In this document: positions 1 to 11,555 of the stretch, one piece after another
Layout: every line of letters starts with the position of its first letter
Position numbering within the stretch: the first letter of the stretch is position 1
Notes under the pieces: model-generated
Told to the model about the DNA's origin: nothing
Database searches by the model: none
What the model saw: only the letters and a program-made list of their open reading frames with translations
Position numbers and translations under genes: made by a program
Origin: Xenoacremonium recifei
Lineage: Eukaryota; Ascomycota; Sordariomycetes; Hypocreales; Nectriaceae
Assembly: GCA_012184525.1 (NCBI GenBank)
Contig: WOFQ01000005.1
Span: 248,001-312,000 of the forward strand
DNA length: 64,000 nt
Direction of reading: 5' to 3'

Positions 1-581
1 CTACCTGAGCGCTGATTCTTCCAGTATGCCCTCGGTTAGCTTCGAAGGCTGAAGCGAATGTTAATCGTTCTCTTGAAATAATCACAGAGCTTCAAACGAC
101 TTGGCCGCTTGCATCACGTTGGCTCGCATCGCTGACAAATGCTATCTCAACCGTTACTACCAGATCCGCCGGAGGCAATATGTCTCAAGCAGGAAGCGTA
201 TGTAGCATACTGATGACATAAGATCCTTCAATTCGTAGCTAATCGCTTGAGACGCAGGACTCAATTAAATTGAACCATGGCACAGAACTTGTTGAGCTTG
301 TGGAGAACAATCGCATAATTCCTGGAAGTTTCAGGGTCGAGACTCCAGACGAACCCGACGCGGCTATTGTAGAAGGGCTTAGGAGCGATGACATTCACGA
401 AACTTCTGGGAGCCGTGAGAGCATTAACTTACGTCCAATAACGCCGCCAGTGGAAACCCTAGGTCCAGATTTAGCTGGCGACACATCATTCGCCACAGAT
501 CTGACAGACTTCTTGGACAAAGGTGTGTACGGAATGTTGGACGTCTGGGTTCCGGATGGCTCATGGAGTCCCAACTTCTAG
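1..581 (+). CDS. Zn2Cys6-type transcription factor, C-terminal part (cut by window edge)
   Basis: Only the 3' end of this gene lies in the window. An open frame from about position 9 runs to 197, is interrupted by a 60-nt intron (198..257, GTATGT donor, GCTAAT branch, GCAG acceptor) and continues 258..581 to a TAG stop; the splice is in phase 0. The first part reads like the last helix of the fungal_trans regulatory domain (NRSLEIITELQTTWPLASRW). The last exon is an acidic, disordered tail ending VPDGSWSPNF, as is common for activation tails of these regulators. The DNA-binding domain is outside the window, so the class is inferred from the tail only. It may regulate the isochorismatase-like and P450 genes that follow on the same strand. 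Confidence 0.6.
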
Positions 582-883
582 TTTACGTAGTTTTTTTTTT
601 ACAAAAAAAAAAAAAAAACGAACACGCATTTACTTTCCACCGTAGTCGTGGTGTTGGATGCCAACAGTGACTAGTAGGACGTAGTCTTTCAGCAAAGTAC
701 CCCGCTGATAAGGCAAAATAGCGACCAAGAGCCGGCCGGCTTCTGCCTCCTGATAGTATAACCTTCCCCCATGAGGCGATATATCATACCTTATGACTTC
801 TGCTAATATCGGCAGGAGGGACTTGATCTCTTTGCTTACCGTAGGTACATCACACCCACTGTTTCCAGAGTCTCTTCGATCTT
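582..883. other. intergenic, with T10/A16 inverted homopolymer
   Basis: No gene seen. Ten T (591-600) followed by sixteen A (603-618) lie just after the stop codon of the preceding gene. They could fold into an A-T hairpin in the 3' UTR. The rest is the presumed promoter of the next gene. Confidence 0.6.
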
Positions 884-1652
884 ATGTCTGCACTATCCCC
901 CGACTGCTATCCTGCGTACGCGGCATGCATCTCCAACAAGAAGAATAAGCCCTTAGGATGGGGATCTCGGCCAGCATTACTAATCCTTGACGTCGGACGC
1001 GCTTACTTCTCTGTCGACTCGCCTGTGTCTCTTCTCGAATCAACGTGTGGCACCGGCACCTCACTAGCTACCCACGTCGAGACTCTTGTCGCGGCAGCCC
1101 GTAAAGCGGGTTGTCCCGTAGTTTGGGCTCACACAGTTTTTACAAATCGCAACTTGCGCGATGCCGGCCTCTGGGCTCAAAAGGTTCCCAGACATGTTTT
1201 GGAAGTCTTCTATGACAAGGATGAGAGGGGGCTTACAGGGTTTCTCCCCGGACTGGAACCTTCCACGAAGAGCGAGGTAAACGCAATGGCGGACCTGGTG
1301 ATAGACAAGAAGTTTGCCAGTTGCTTTTTTGGAACCAATTTAGTGACGCAGCTGACGATGCTGGGCGCGGACACGGTGGTGGTTTGCGGAGCGAGAACTG
1401 GGGGTGAGATCAGGCAAAGCATCCTTGACGCACAAGGACTTGGTTTTCGTGGCATTGTGAGTGCATATTTCATTTCAATCATTTCAAAAGAACATCAAAG
1501 CTTAAGGTTTCCAGGTTGTTGCGGATGCTTGTGCAGATATTAGTAAGGAGACTCATTACGCCAACCTCTTTGACATGCAAGCTAAGATGAGTGATGTCGT
1601 AAAAAAGGAGGACGCGGTTAAGGGGTTAGAAAGAGGATGGTCGTGGGCATGA
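884..1652 (+). CDS. isochorismatase-like (cysteine hydrolase fold) protein lacking the catalytic Cys
   Basis: Spliced model join(884..1456,1515..1652), 236 aa; the 58-nt intron has a GTGAGT donor and CCAG acceptor. The fold is that of the isochorismatase/N-carbamoylsarcosine amidase family: ALLILDVGRAYF with the catalytic-type Asp36, VIDKKFASCFFGT with Lys142, then a beta strand VVVCGARTGG. In N-carbamoylsarcosine amidase the triad is Asp-Lys-Cys with Lys and Cys 33 residues apart. Here the residue 33 after Lys142 is Glu175 (TGGEIRQS where active members have TGxC(I/V)R). Asp and Lys are kept, but the nucleophile is missing. It is therefore probably not a hydrolase of the usual kind, unless Glu acts in another way. 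It precedes a P450 on the same strand. Confidence 0.8.
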
Positions 1653-2082
1653 TAAAGCGTAACTTCTTGGAACCAATTAGCTGCATTTGTTTTCGCTACA
1701 CTCAGTTTTATGAAGAGACACAACCATTGGTTATATTACTGCATCCAATCATGAGGTCTACGACTGTAATCACCACTGTAAATTCTTCCTGCTTGGGGAA
1801 TTAGCATGCATTGCACAAGGGGTATGATTATCTACGGTTCGGGCACCGCGGCGGAAATGCCGGCCGCCCCTCTGATGCCTATCAGACCCCACAGCTCGGT
1901 TCCCTTCAATGGGTCCTTTGGTCTCGGTTGAAGATGCGCTAGATCACGTAGGTTGTCTAAGTCGACACACTATCTTAGAGGCATGGTCCGAAGATATCTA
2001 TAAACTCCGCTCCTGGAGCGAGTCATTCCTCTTTCTTCTCAATCAACATTACTCTAAGCAACTGACGGATCTTAGAAGAAAA
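1653..2082. other. intergenic, promoter of the P450 gene
   Basis: No gene supported. An upstream in-frame ATG at 1909 would add 58 residues to the P450, but they do not resemble a P450 N-terminus, so this stretch is treated as leader and promoter. Confidence 0.5.
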
Positions 2083-4047
2083 ATGAACTTGCCTGGCTTT
2101 CCGCCGTCATCCCCGATACTGGTAGGGCTTGCAGGCCTGTTTTTCCTGGTGACCTTTGTCTTGCGCGGTATCTTCATCAAGCCAAAGTACCGACTCCCGC
2201 CTGGACCACCTGGAGAGTTCCTACTTGGCCATTACAGGAAAATACCATTTACCGCTGCATTTAAGCAATATGCAGCATGGGGCGAGGAGTATAGTATGTC
2301 AATTATCTTTGCTCCCCTCTCAGCTCCCATGATGTCTATCCCGCGAGAATCGGAGATACCCAACAAAAATTCATTAACAACTCATTGATACAGACTCTGA
2401 TGTTCTTTACTTCCAAACTTTTGGGACAAAGTGGATTGTTCTAAATAGCCTCAAATCTGCCGTCGACTTGCTTGACAAGCGCGGAGCCAACTACAGTGAC
2501 CGCCCGAAGTTTATTCTTTTTGAAGAGTAAGTCAGTTAGTTACCTATACTGCACAAAAATGGTCACTTACTTAGCAAATAGGATGGGATGGGCACCTACA
2601 TTGACTTGGCTTCGATGGGGTCCTCAAATGCAACGCCATCGGAAGGTACTTCAACCAGCCTTCAGCAAAGCAGCAGTCCGCCAGTACCAGGACAATCAGA
2701 GGAAGCAAGCAATTATCTGCCTTCGGAGCATGATGGATGATCCATCAAACTGGAATAGTGCTATCCGACGCTTTGCAGTTGCGATTGTGATGAACATAGG
2801 TTTCGGCATTGACGTTGACGGTCCGAACAGCCCCTGGATCAAGATCGCGGATGATGCCGCTGAGGCTATCAGCAATTCTGGAGCCCCTGCCAGTAGCATT
2901 GTTGATCGGTTCCCAGCCAGTACGTGCTCAACCTGAACAGACCCTTGGAATTTACACCTGTAACTTACTGAGATACCGACAGCCCGTCATCTCCCTACTT
3001 GGCTGCCATTCATGGAGCGTCTGCGCTATGCTCGAAAGTGGCGATGGGCTATAGAAGCTATTACTGATATCCCATTCGAGCAAGCGAAGAATGAAGCGGT
3101 GAGTCAGAAACTAAGACCCCTTAAATCTCAAAAGGTGCTCATGGATTTGGCGTTCCACTAGATGAATAAGATCAGTAGGAAGTGCTTCGCTCACGAACGG
3201 CTTAAAATTTACGAAAGTAATATGGTACAGGGGCTAGGCAACGACTTCACTATGGATGACATCAAAGGTGCTTCTGCAGCCATCTATATTGCCGGAAATG
3301 ATACGGTAATCCACCCTTTCCATTTCCTCATGAGCCCACCTTAGCTAATTCGGTATCAAGACCGCTACGACTGCCATTCTCTTCGTTCTTTATCTCATGC
3401 AGAACCCTCATGTACAAGAGAAGGCACAGAAAGAGCTCGATTCAGTAGTCGGAACTGATCGCCTTCCTACCTGGGATGACATTCCAAATCTACCCTACCT
3501 TAACCTAGTCCTCCAAGAGACTTATCGCATGAATCCTCTCTCGCCATTGGGCATACCACATGCGGCGGTGGCCGATGATGTATATAACGACATGTTCATT
3601 CCTCGGGGCACCATAGTCTACCAGAATGTCTGGGCAATGCATCACAATCCGAAGGTTTATGAAGAACCCTTCAAATTTCACCCGGAACGATATCTCGATA
3701 AAAGCCAAGGGGGCAACGGGGAACCGTACCCAGTGGGAAACTTCGGATTCGGCCGCCGCATTTGCATTGGACGCATTCTGGCAGAAAACAGCCTAATGAT
3801 CATTCTCGCTAATCTGGTTGCGACGCTACATATCCAGTTTCCCCTGACTAAAGATGGGCGTACGCCGTTCGAGCCAGAATGGTCATACCGAGGGCAAGCG
3901 TACGTTTGAGGCTTCATTTTTAGCAGCGCGTACGATTACTGACAAACAATTTATAGGCATCCATTGCCCTTCCCAGCTGACTTCTCTCCACGATCACCTG
4001 AAGCGGAGCAACTACTCAGGGCTGCCGTGGCCAGTGTTAGAGCGTAG
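2083..4047 (+). CDS. cytochrome P450 monooxygenase
   Basis: Seven exons: join(2083..2293,2394..2526,2582..2919,2983..3098,3162..3305,3361..3899,3957..4047), 523 aa, all junctions in frame. Microsomal class II architecture: an N-terminal membrane helix (residues about 8-28) followed by the proline-rich hinge RLPPGPPG; the I-helix oxygen-binding motif AGNDTT (about 310-315); ExxR (ETYR, 367-370); PER motif in FHPERYL; and the haem loop FGFGRRICIG with Cys449 as thiolate ligand. The arrangement resembles the OrdA/CYP64-type fungal P450s, but a CYP family cannot be assigned by eye. It needs an NADPH-P450 reductase, which is not encoded here. All key residues are present, so it looks functional. 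The ATG at 2083 is preferred because it gives a normal signal anchor. Confidence 0.92.
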
Positions 4048-4559
4048 AATCATGACATTGGAGCACGGCATTAGATTGAGTAATAACACAAGTATGGAGC
4101 AATTTTTTCCGATCGATCAATCAACGATATTATAGTGCAAATATGTCGATCCGTAAATTTCTTTTGTTTTTAGGGGTATTGGGATTCGTCTTCGATTGAA
4201 TGAAATAGGCGGGTTGTCGGAACAAATTCCTTGTTGAAGGAGCATTAGGACAAGCCAGGTATTGACCCTTCGGACGAAGAGGTTTGCTCAGCAATTGGGC
4301 AATGCCGTCTTTTATATGTAGAATTGAAGATATTGAAGAAAATCCTTTGTCGGCAGTTACTAATGACCTCCCGGCTTTCTTTTTGTATAGAAGCGACGAT
4401 CGAAATACCTTGAGGCGGAGCCAACAGTCCGACTCCGACGGAGTAACAAGGCACGGACTAACTAAACAACGCGGCTGACACGGACTAAGATACGGGCCAA
4501 GGATTGGGGCTCTGTAAGCACCTGCGATTGCAAGGACTTTCTTTTCTTGTGTGGCGGAG

Positions 4560-4568
4560 TACTCCGTA
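4560..4568 (+). repeat. TACTCCGTA interspersed nonamer, copy 1
   Basis: Part of the palindrome CGGAGTACTCCG. Other copies: 11635-11643 (minus strand), 12047-12055, 14528-14536 and 14784-14792, all intergenic. Confidence 0.6.
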
Positions 4569-4723
4569 CGGACCTGCATCCATCGTAGGATTTCATCTTT
4601 CGCCTTGCAATTCTCCTCAGCTCGAAATGGCATCCGTAGGGGATCAGCGATGTGGCAGAGCGCTCCACCAAGGCATTAACAATCTTGGGTCGTTCTGCAG
4701 AGAGGCTATCCACCGTGAATAAT

Positions 4724-4731
4724 TATATATA
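4724..4731 (+). promoter_or_regulatory. TATA-like element
   Basis: TATATATA 107 bp upstream of the ATG at 4838, a plausible core promoter position for a fungal gene. Confidence 0.4.
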
Positions 4732-4837
4732 GCTCTGACAGGATGCCTTCCACGGAAAATTGAATCATCCTCTTCTTCATAAATTGTTTAACATACCGAT
4801 TTCATCATTCTGCCGCCTGCTCTAATCCCGTGCCAAC

Positions 4838-6585
4838 ATGCGGTCATCTTTCCTAAATGGTGTTGTCATCACGCTCTTGAGCGGGATGCCAGTAGCACTC
4901 TCTGCACAGAGCAGCGATAGTGTTTCCTACTCTCCATGCCCACTCATTGGTGCATACTACCCTCCGCCAACCGTCTCAAAGACATCGAAGTCTGTTACTG
5001 AGCTCAAAGCCAAGCTCACCCAGACATTCGACGACCTCATCAAGAATGGAGAGAGTGAGGACTTTGGTGCCATTTCACCCAATACAACATCGTTTTCCGT
5101 TGTACTTTTTGGCGGTTCAGCCGAGTTTGAGGATGATCCCGTATTCTTCGAATATCATTACACTTCTCCTGCAGACTATTCTTCCGCAAACACGAACTTA
5201 ACGTCGACTACGAAGTTTCCCATTGGTGATTTGACCATGATCTTCACCGTATATGCATGGCTTGTCAAGCAGGGCGAGAATTGGGAAACGCCGATTACCG
5301 AGTACCTACCAGAGCTGCTGCATGTTCACGGGCCACTCACAGTGTCATGGCGAGATGTTACCATTGGCTCCCTAGCAGCCCAAATGTCCGGACTCAGTCG
5401 AACGTGTAAGCCAAGGGTCTGATTATGATTTGGTCAAAGTTTATACTAACTTCAAAATAGCTGGAGCATGTGTTATTGACGAGCCTTGCTCTGTATCAGC
5501 TTTCCTCAAGGATTTTGCTACGAAGGCTCCATTGTTCCAACCTGACACAACTCCTATTGTATCTTACGCAGCGTTCCAACTTCTGGTATTTGCTATGCAG
5601 AGGGGAAACGGTCATAACACGACTTGGGCCTCCATTTTGGATGAGACTCTTCTACAGCCGCTCAACATGACCACGAGCAGTCTCCTAAGTTCCGATAGTG
5701 AGGACGTGTTTCTCATTGATGGTTTGAACAAGTCTCAAATTGGCGAGCCAGGGTAAGTTCATGCTTCCCTTGACACCTGCGACATTTCTAACTGGAGTCT
5801 ATAGCGCGTTGTCACTTGTCAGCTCGATTGAAGACCTCGCCCGAGCTGGACACTCGATCCTTTCCTCAGCTTTACTTTCTCCTGCCGTCACTCGGCGATG
5901 GCTACACCCTAACACGGATACTTCCAACCTGCGTAATGGTGTCGGCCGCCCCTGGGAAGTGTACCGAGCCGGGTCCACGGCGATATCACCTGTGCTAGAC
6001 GTGATGACCAAGAGTGGCAGCTTAGGCCAGTACGCCAGTTATTTTGGGTTGACGACAGACTTCAACACGGGCTTTGCTATCCTATCACATGACAGCAGCG
6101 TTGCAGACCGAAAACTCGACCTCAATGTTTACGCCGATATCGTTAGCGAGTCGCTTGTTTACTTCCAAGAGTTTGCAGCCGAAGAATTAGCCGAACGTTA
6201 CGTGGGCACTTATGCAAGCGGCGAGCGTGACATGGCTGTTTTGAACATCACTGACAATGGACCTGGTTTGGAGGTCCAAGAGCTCGTCATCGACGCAGTG
6301 GATATGAAGAACCACACAGCAATAAAGCTCGGCATAAGTCCGTCAGACTTGGATTTCCGACTATACCCGACAAACGTTCAAGATGAGTCCATGCATCAGT
6401 TCGTCGCTGTGTTCCAGGACAAGAGTGCTCCAGTTGATGCAGGCACTCCCACATGTATCACCTGGCAAGAAGTCGGCAGTTCCGCAGGCGTTGAAGTCAG
6501 AGTTCTATTTCTCTTGGAGGAAGGAAATGCTGTCACCATGGTGTTGCCGCAAGAGAACGCGGCATTAAACCGCACACAGTCATGA
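4838..6585 (+). CDS. secreted beta-lactamase/serine-hydrolase-like protein with degenerate active site
   Basis: Model join(4838..5405,5461..5752,5805..6585), 546 aa. A signal peptide is evident (MRSSFLNGVVITLLSGMPVALSAQ region, cleavage near residue 23), and several NxT/S sites fit a secreted glycoprotein. The body resembles the fungal class C beta-lactamase/penicillin-binding-like family. Where active members have G-S-x-x-K followed by FTVY, this protein has GDLTMIFTVY: Asp131 replaces the nucleophilic Ser and Met134 the Lys. The second motif (Y-S-N before AAFQLL) reads V223-S-Y. Both catalytic motifs are therefore gone while the fold-defining sequence is kept. It is probably a pseudoenzyme or binding protein, and the reading frame itself is intact. 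Confidence 0.8.
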
Positions 6586-7238
6586 TAATATTTAAGGCTA
6601 GATACGTAAGGGTAGACGGGTTGCATTTCTTCTTCACTGTATTATAAACTCTTCTTTTCCTCGATAGCATCGTATTAGATAGATCCAGTCAATCTGGACT
6701 TCGAAGTTGTCTTCGCAACATAGACTTAGACCTATAAACTTCAAGTTGTTTGTTCACGGGCAATAATTTCATGTTTTCCTAGACACGTTTTGCGCGGCAC
6801 AGCTCGAATATCTGGCCAATTGGCAATTAACTGAAATGGTTCTAATCATGAGTTTCAGATGAAGTGTGGTTTCGATCTTCGAAAATGCTTCATAATTGGC
6901 ACCAGGGTTGGCAACCAACTTCTTGATAATATAGCAACTTAAACTAGCCCATAACTCCAAGTTCAACTCCCCATCCAAGCCGCAACTCCTAACACGAAAG
7001 CCTCCCTTCCCATTAAGCGCCTTCATCGCCGAAATCAACAAAAAAACTTCAGCCAGTAATCAACCGTTTTCCGGTGTCGCTCTGAATTTTGAAGGCTCCT
7101 TTAAATTGTTGGTGTTTGGGCAATTTCATTTCCTGCATATCCGAAAAGACATCCTTCGCTTGTGACAACTTTGTCAAATCCCGATTGCTTAAGTTACCAC
7201 CAGGGTATGATATTTGCAATTGGCCTTAGGGGACTGAG
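6586..7238. other. intergenic, no gene seen
   Basis: Between a + strand and a - strand gene end (convergent). A 90-codon open frame on the minus strand (7041..6769) has no recognisable domain and is not called. Confidence 0.55.
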
Positions 7239-7790
7239 TTATTTGTTTGCCAGAGCATCATGCGGAACAACGCCCATTGCTTGACGCAAGGACGGGCTTA
7301 GCGAATCTTCCGAAACTCTTCGATCCCGGCGTTGTCGATCGGGTGCTCTTTGAAGTTCGTTTTCCCCGTGCATATGTGGAGGAAAGTAGTCGCTTTTCGT
7401 TGGTGGAGGCATTTGAGGCATCTGTGAGCTTTGAACCTGTGGTGGTCTCGCAGGTGCCAGGCCGTAGTCGTCTAATTCTTGAAGATCCTTTGCATTTTCG
7501 GCAGCATCCAAGCGTCGTCGGCGGAAGTGTAGAAACGTCAACAGCGCCAGAAAGATGGAAACAAAAATAGCGCTGTATCAGGGTTAACGCCATGCCTTGT
7601 ATCAGTAACTAGCGACAACCTACCCCATAACAATGAGGATGATGAACGTCTTTGTCGATGATATCGTGGGCTTTTCACACAGGTCAATGTCGGGCTTCGG
7701 GTGGCATGAGTTCGTGGAAGCGCGGGGCAAAACACGGCTGACCGACAGCCAGCCCGCACGTGTAGGCGCCTGTTCGCTAGTGTTATCCAT
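7239..7790 (-). CDS. small single-pass membrane protein with Cys ectodomain (conserved fungal type)
   Basis: Model complement(join(7239..7572,7624..7790)), 166 aa; the 51-nt intron (GTAGGT donor, ACAG acceptor) falls inside the membrane segment. A short N-terminal region holds a small Cys motif, SCHPKPDIDLCEKPT (residues 28-42). One hydrophobic helix follows (about 49-70), then a basic stop-transfer HFRRRRL and a hydrophilic, Pro/Gln-rich cytoplasmic tail containing DAKDLQELDDYG-like sequence (AENAKDLQELDDYG). This layout matches widespread but uncharacterised ascomycete type I membrane proteins. There is no obvious signal peptide, so the membrane helix may act as the signal anchor. The ATG at 7790 is the first one that leaves the motif near the N-terminus. 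Function unknown. Confidence 0.7.
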
Positions 7791-8832
7791 CGCTAAGAAC
7801 CCTGACAGCGTCGATCGATCGAGGTAGCGGCCAAGGATCTCGTTCGCATGGCCGGTGAGATGGCAAAATGAGCGTTGAATGAACCAACTCTCGAGAGGTT
7901 GCCAAGTGAAGAAGCAAGCAGGCAAACAAAAGTCGTGGCTTCTCACGCGTGATGCCATGAGGATCAAGCAGGCCCCTTTATTTCCCGTGCTCGTTCCAGA
8001 AGCCAACCACTACGCCACAATTGGCGATGTCATTGGACTGGCATGTTTCAGGGAGAATGCCCTCGATTCTCCACCCCCTGGGCCTTCAAGCCGGTTGATG
8101 GTACTTCGGGCTCGCGCCGTCGGCACGCCCAAGAATGTGAGACCAGCAATTGCATTGTTTGCGAATGCAGCTATTCTCGACCCCCGGCGAGCCGAAGGAA
8201 TGCTGCGCCTCACCGAGGCCGCCCTGTCGATCGGGTGAATGCCAGTGTCACCATCATGGGGAGATGCTCATTAAACCATGTGGGTAGCGCCCTAACGCGG
8301 ACGGGTATGTCGGTCGACGGCGCGAGCCTATCGGTTGGGCTCCTTCGTCTGCCTCTGAGCTGCGTCCCCGGATTGTGCGAGTCTAGAACTTGCGTCAATG
8401 GACCGCCCTGCCGGGATGCCGTCCAGAGGGCCGGAACACGAGCCAAACTCAGTTTTGGGCGCCCACGTTGTAACGGGGCTGAGTTATATGAGGCCAGGTG
8501 CCAACTATTGAACACGACGCCCTACAAGTCCCGAGTCTAGATGAATCTGTACAGAGTAAAGACCGATGGAACTTTGGTCTTTGCTTGACCTCCGCACAAC
8601 CCTGGTCCTCAAGGTCTCCAAACTTATAATATGAGAATCCTGACTGCACTAAACAGGACTTCATCTAAGTTCAACTTTCCGAGTTCCGCTTACTAAACGT
8701 CAAGCATCTTTTGGCGCCGCCCCATGGGAGTAACTCATCTCCACGGTGCACTCTCTAGGGTAGCTTCTTAAAAATATACAACGAAGTCTCGCCGTTCTGT
8801 AATATTGCCTGTCAACTGCTAGCCAAAGTTCG
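7791..8832. other. intergenic, no convincing gene
   Basis: Several mutually overlapping ORFs of 100-165 codons occur on both strands (7879-8540). None shows a domain, a plausible exon structure or biased composition, so none is called. Confidence 0.5.
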
Positions 8833-11555
8833 TCACCATTCCGAGGCTTTCCAGATCCTGTTAGCCTCTACTCGAAATGAAGTCGCTTTTGTCGTCTTGT
8901 CTCCAGCATGTTGCGTCGCAGCGACGAAATAGACGCCGGCCTTCAGGACCCATTGTCCATCCTCGTCACCGTCCCAAACAGCCAAATCCCGATGCCGCAC
9001 TGAGAGTGAAACAGATGTGTTCTCCCCGGATCGAAGTATCGGTGTCTTCTCAAATGAGACTAGTTTTCTGTCCAATTCCAGCTCAGATGACCATGCATAC
9101 AGTTGAACCACTTCTTGTCCAGCTGTAGTCCCGACATTTTGAACGACGACTTTGAAAGAAAAGGTCTCCCGGTCCTCTTCCGTCAACTCCACATCGGAAG
9201 TCTCGAACTTTGTATAACTCAATCCGTAGCCGAACCAAAAGTGAGGCTCTATGTTTTGGTGTAAATAATATCGATAGCCAATGTGGCATCCTTCGTTGTA
9301 ACGAACAACACCATCAATTCCAGGCCACGTCTCTTTGTCCTGTTCAAAAGGCAAGTCGCTGTATTTCCGAGGCCAGGACACGGGCAGTCGGCCTGAAGGA
9401 TTGATCGTCCCCAGTAATACATCGGCAATGGCATTCCCGGCTTCTTGACCGCCATACCACGCCTGAAGAAGGGTGCTGCATTTATTTTCCCAGGGGAACT
9501 CGACTGCGGAGCCGGACTGGTTGATGAAGATCAGTCGTTCTGGATGTTTGCAATTGCTCAACAATGCTTCTGCTAGCTTGTCTTGGTTGCCTGGAAGTGA
9601 CATGAACTGGCGGTCATATCCCTCGCTCTCCCATTCGTCATCGAGGCCGAGAATGACGACTGAATAGTCACTTTCATCCGCAATCTTGACGGCTCGGTCG
9701 ATCATATCATCCGGTAGTTCCTCTTGGTACCCGATGCGAACCGAGGGGTGCTTGGCGAAGTATTGCTCGACCTCGCTTTCGCCCGTGCCGGGTTTCGTCC
9801 ATACCTCCACAGTAATCTCATATTCTTGCCCAGCCTTCATGTTCTTCGAAGCGATTTTCTCAAGACTACCGAATGCGTAGAAGGAATCGGACCTCTCTGT
9901 CCAGTCGCAGTCTTCCAAGATAAGCTCTCTGTCGACGAATACTCGTGCATATCCAACACTGGTGACGCTAAACATATGCTTCCCGGTGAATGATGGCTTT
10001 AGCATGGAGGTAACACGGTAGGAATACGGCTGGACATGGTCCACTTGGAGCTCCTTGGGTGCAGAATCTAACAAGTCGATCAAGGAGCTGTCGCGGTATT
10101 GCGTTTCGATAATTGATCCGGACAGGTTCGTATTAGCGAAGAAGTCGATACGGACAAGGGTCTTCTCATCATCTGTGTGAGTTTCCAGATTAGGGGCGTG
10201 CCATTGATCCTTCTTGAGCAGTGGCAACCATTTCCTGGCGTAAGCCCCCTGGGAATAGACTACAGAGAGCTCCAAACCCTGACTGCGAGTCGCGTCTTTA
10301 AATGATTGAAACGGCTGGCTCAAGTATTGGGGGTTCATAGTTGCCGAACCGCCTCCTCCAGAGGTTCCAATCATGGCGTTAGGCCCGATAAACGCAATTT
10401 GCTTGCCAGCAAGAGTGGCTGGTTTCAGGGGAAGAATGGATTGCTCATTCTTCAGCAACACTATCCCCTCTGCGGCAACAGATCTCATGAGCTTAATGCC
10501 CTCCTGGCTTGTAGATGATTGTTCTGGCATGTTGCGGGTTTGTTTGGCTTCTTCCTCTGATAATCCAAGAAGCCCCAGCTGCTTGCAAAGAACAAGGACG
10601 CGGCCTGCGGAGTCATCAATCGCTGCAATCAACTCCTGTGGATTTTCGGCTGATTTGCAGGCCTCTAGAAGCAGTTTGCCTCTCCTCACAGGCGGCCCTG
10701 GCATCTCAAGGTTGCAGCCTGCCAGGACACTCTCGACAACTGAATTGGTGCCGCCCCAGTCGCTCATCACTAGACCATTGAAGCCCCATTCACGGCGAAG
10801 TACTTGGTCAATCAAGTGATTGTTCATATCGGAATGGTAGGTGTTGACCACGTTGTAAGAAGTCATCAAGCAGCTAGGTGGTGAGCTGGAATGTATGATC
10901 ATATCAAATGGCTTGAGATACATCTCTCGCAGAGCTTTCTCACTGATTCTGGCATCTATCGAGAAGCGCTCGAATTCTTGTTCATTTGCGACACTAGTAA
11001 TTCTTCAATTCAGCAACGGTAAGGAGAAGGGGTCTGCAGATAACTTACAAGTGCTTAGGCGTGGCAACGACCTCGCCACTCTCTTGAACTCCCGCTACGT
11101 ATTGGATACCAAGCGTACCCGTCAAGAAAGGGTCTTCCCCGAAGCTCTCGAAATTGCGACCTCCAAGAGGGTTTCGAACTAAACAGATTGTTGGAGCCAA
11201 AAGGATCTGGGCGGCTTTGGTCTTGGCTTCATCACAGAGTAGACGACCAATGCTCAGCAACTGCTTCTTGGACCAAGTTGCGGCTTGGCATATTGGGCCA
11301 GGTAGAAATGCGGCTGTTGGGCCATCGACAGAAAGATGACCTCGTGCTCCAGAAGGTCCATCAGTCGTCTAATGAATCTTAATCTTTGTTTTCATATAAA
11401 ATCTTGTGTGTCGAGCATACCTTGAGTGAGCCAATGCCCAGACGGCCGACTTCTTGAGTTTGCCATGAATCCGCACCTGATAGCAAGTACACTTTTTCTT
11501 CCAAGCTCAACTTCTGGATAAGCTGCTGAATGTCGTTATTGTACAGGTGTGCCAT
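8833..11555 (-). CDS. GH3 beta-glucosidase with PA14 and fibronectin III-like domains, no signal peptide
   Basis: Model complement(join(8833..10993,11049..11368,11421..11555)), 871 aa. The N-terminus MAHLYNNDIQQLIQKLSLEE is hydrophilic, so the enzyme is probably cytosolic. GH3 landmarks: TTDGPSGARG; an NPLGGRNFESFGEDPFL segment; KHF; and GLVMSDWGG with the nucleophile Asp230. The glycoside hydrolase family 3 C-terminal domain follows (LPLKPATLAGKQIAFIGPNA onwards) and is split by a PA14-like insert at about residues 400-540. A fibronectin III-like domain closes the protein. Such enzymes hydrolyse terminal beta-D-glucosides such as cellobiose. The next gene upstream is a sugar transporter on the same strand, which suggests import of a disaccharide followed by intracellular hydrolysis. 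The frame is intact. Confidence 0.93.

Larger units (their letters stand above)
4048..4837. other. intergenic, no gene seen
   Basis: Short overlapping ORFs on both strands only. It contains the 12-bp palindrome CGGAGTACTCCG (4555-4566), which includes one copy of the TACTCCGTA repeat, and a TATA-like stretch before the next gene. Confidence 0.6.

Noticed and set aside
7879..8540. Overlapping ORFs of 101-165 codons on both strands
   Set aside because: No domain, no consistent splice structure, mutually antisense.
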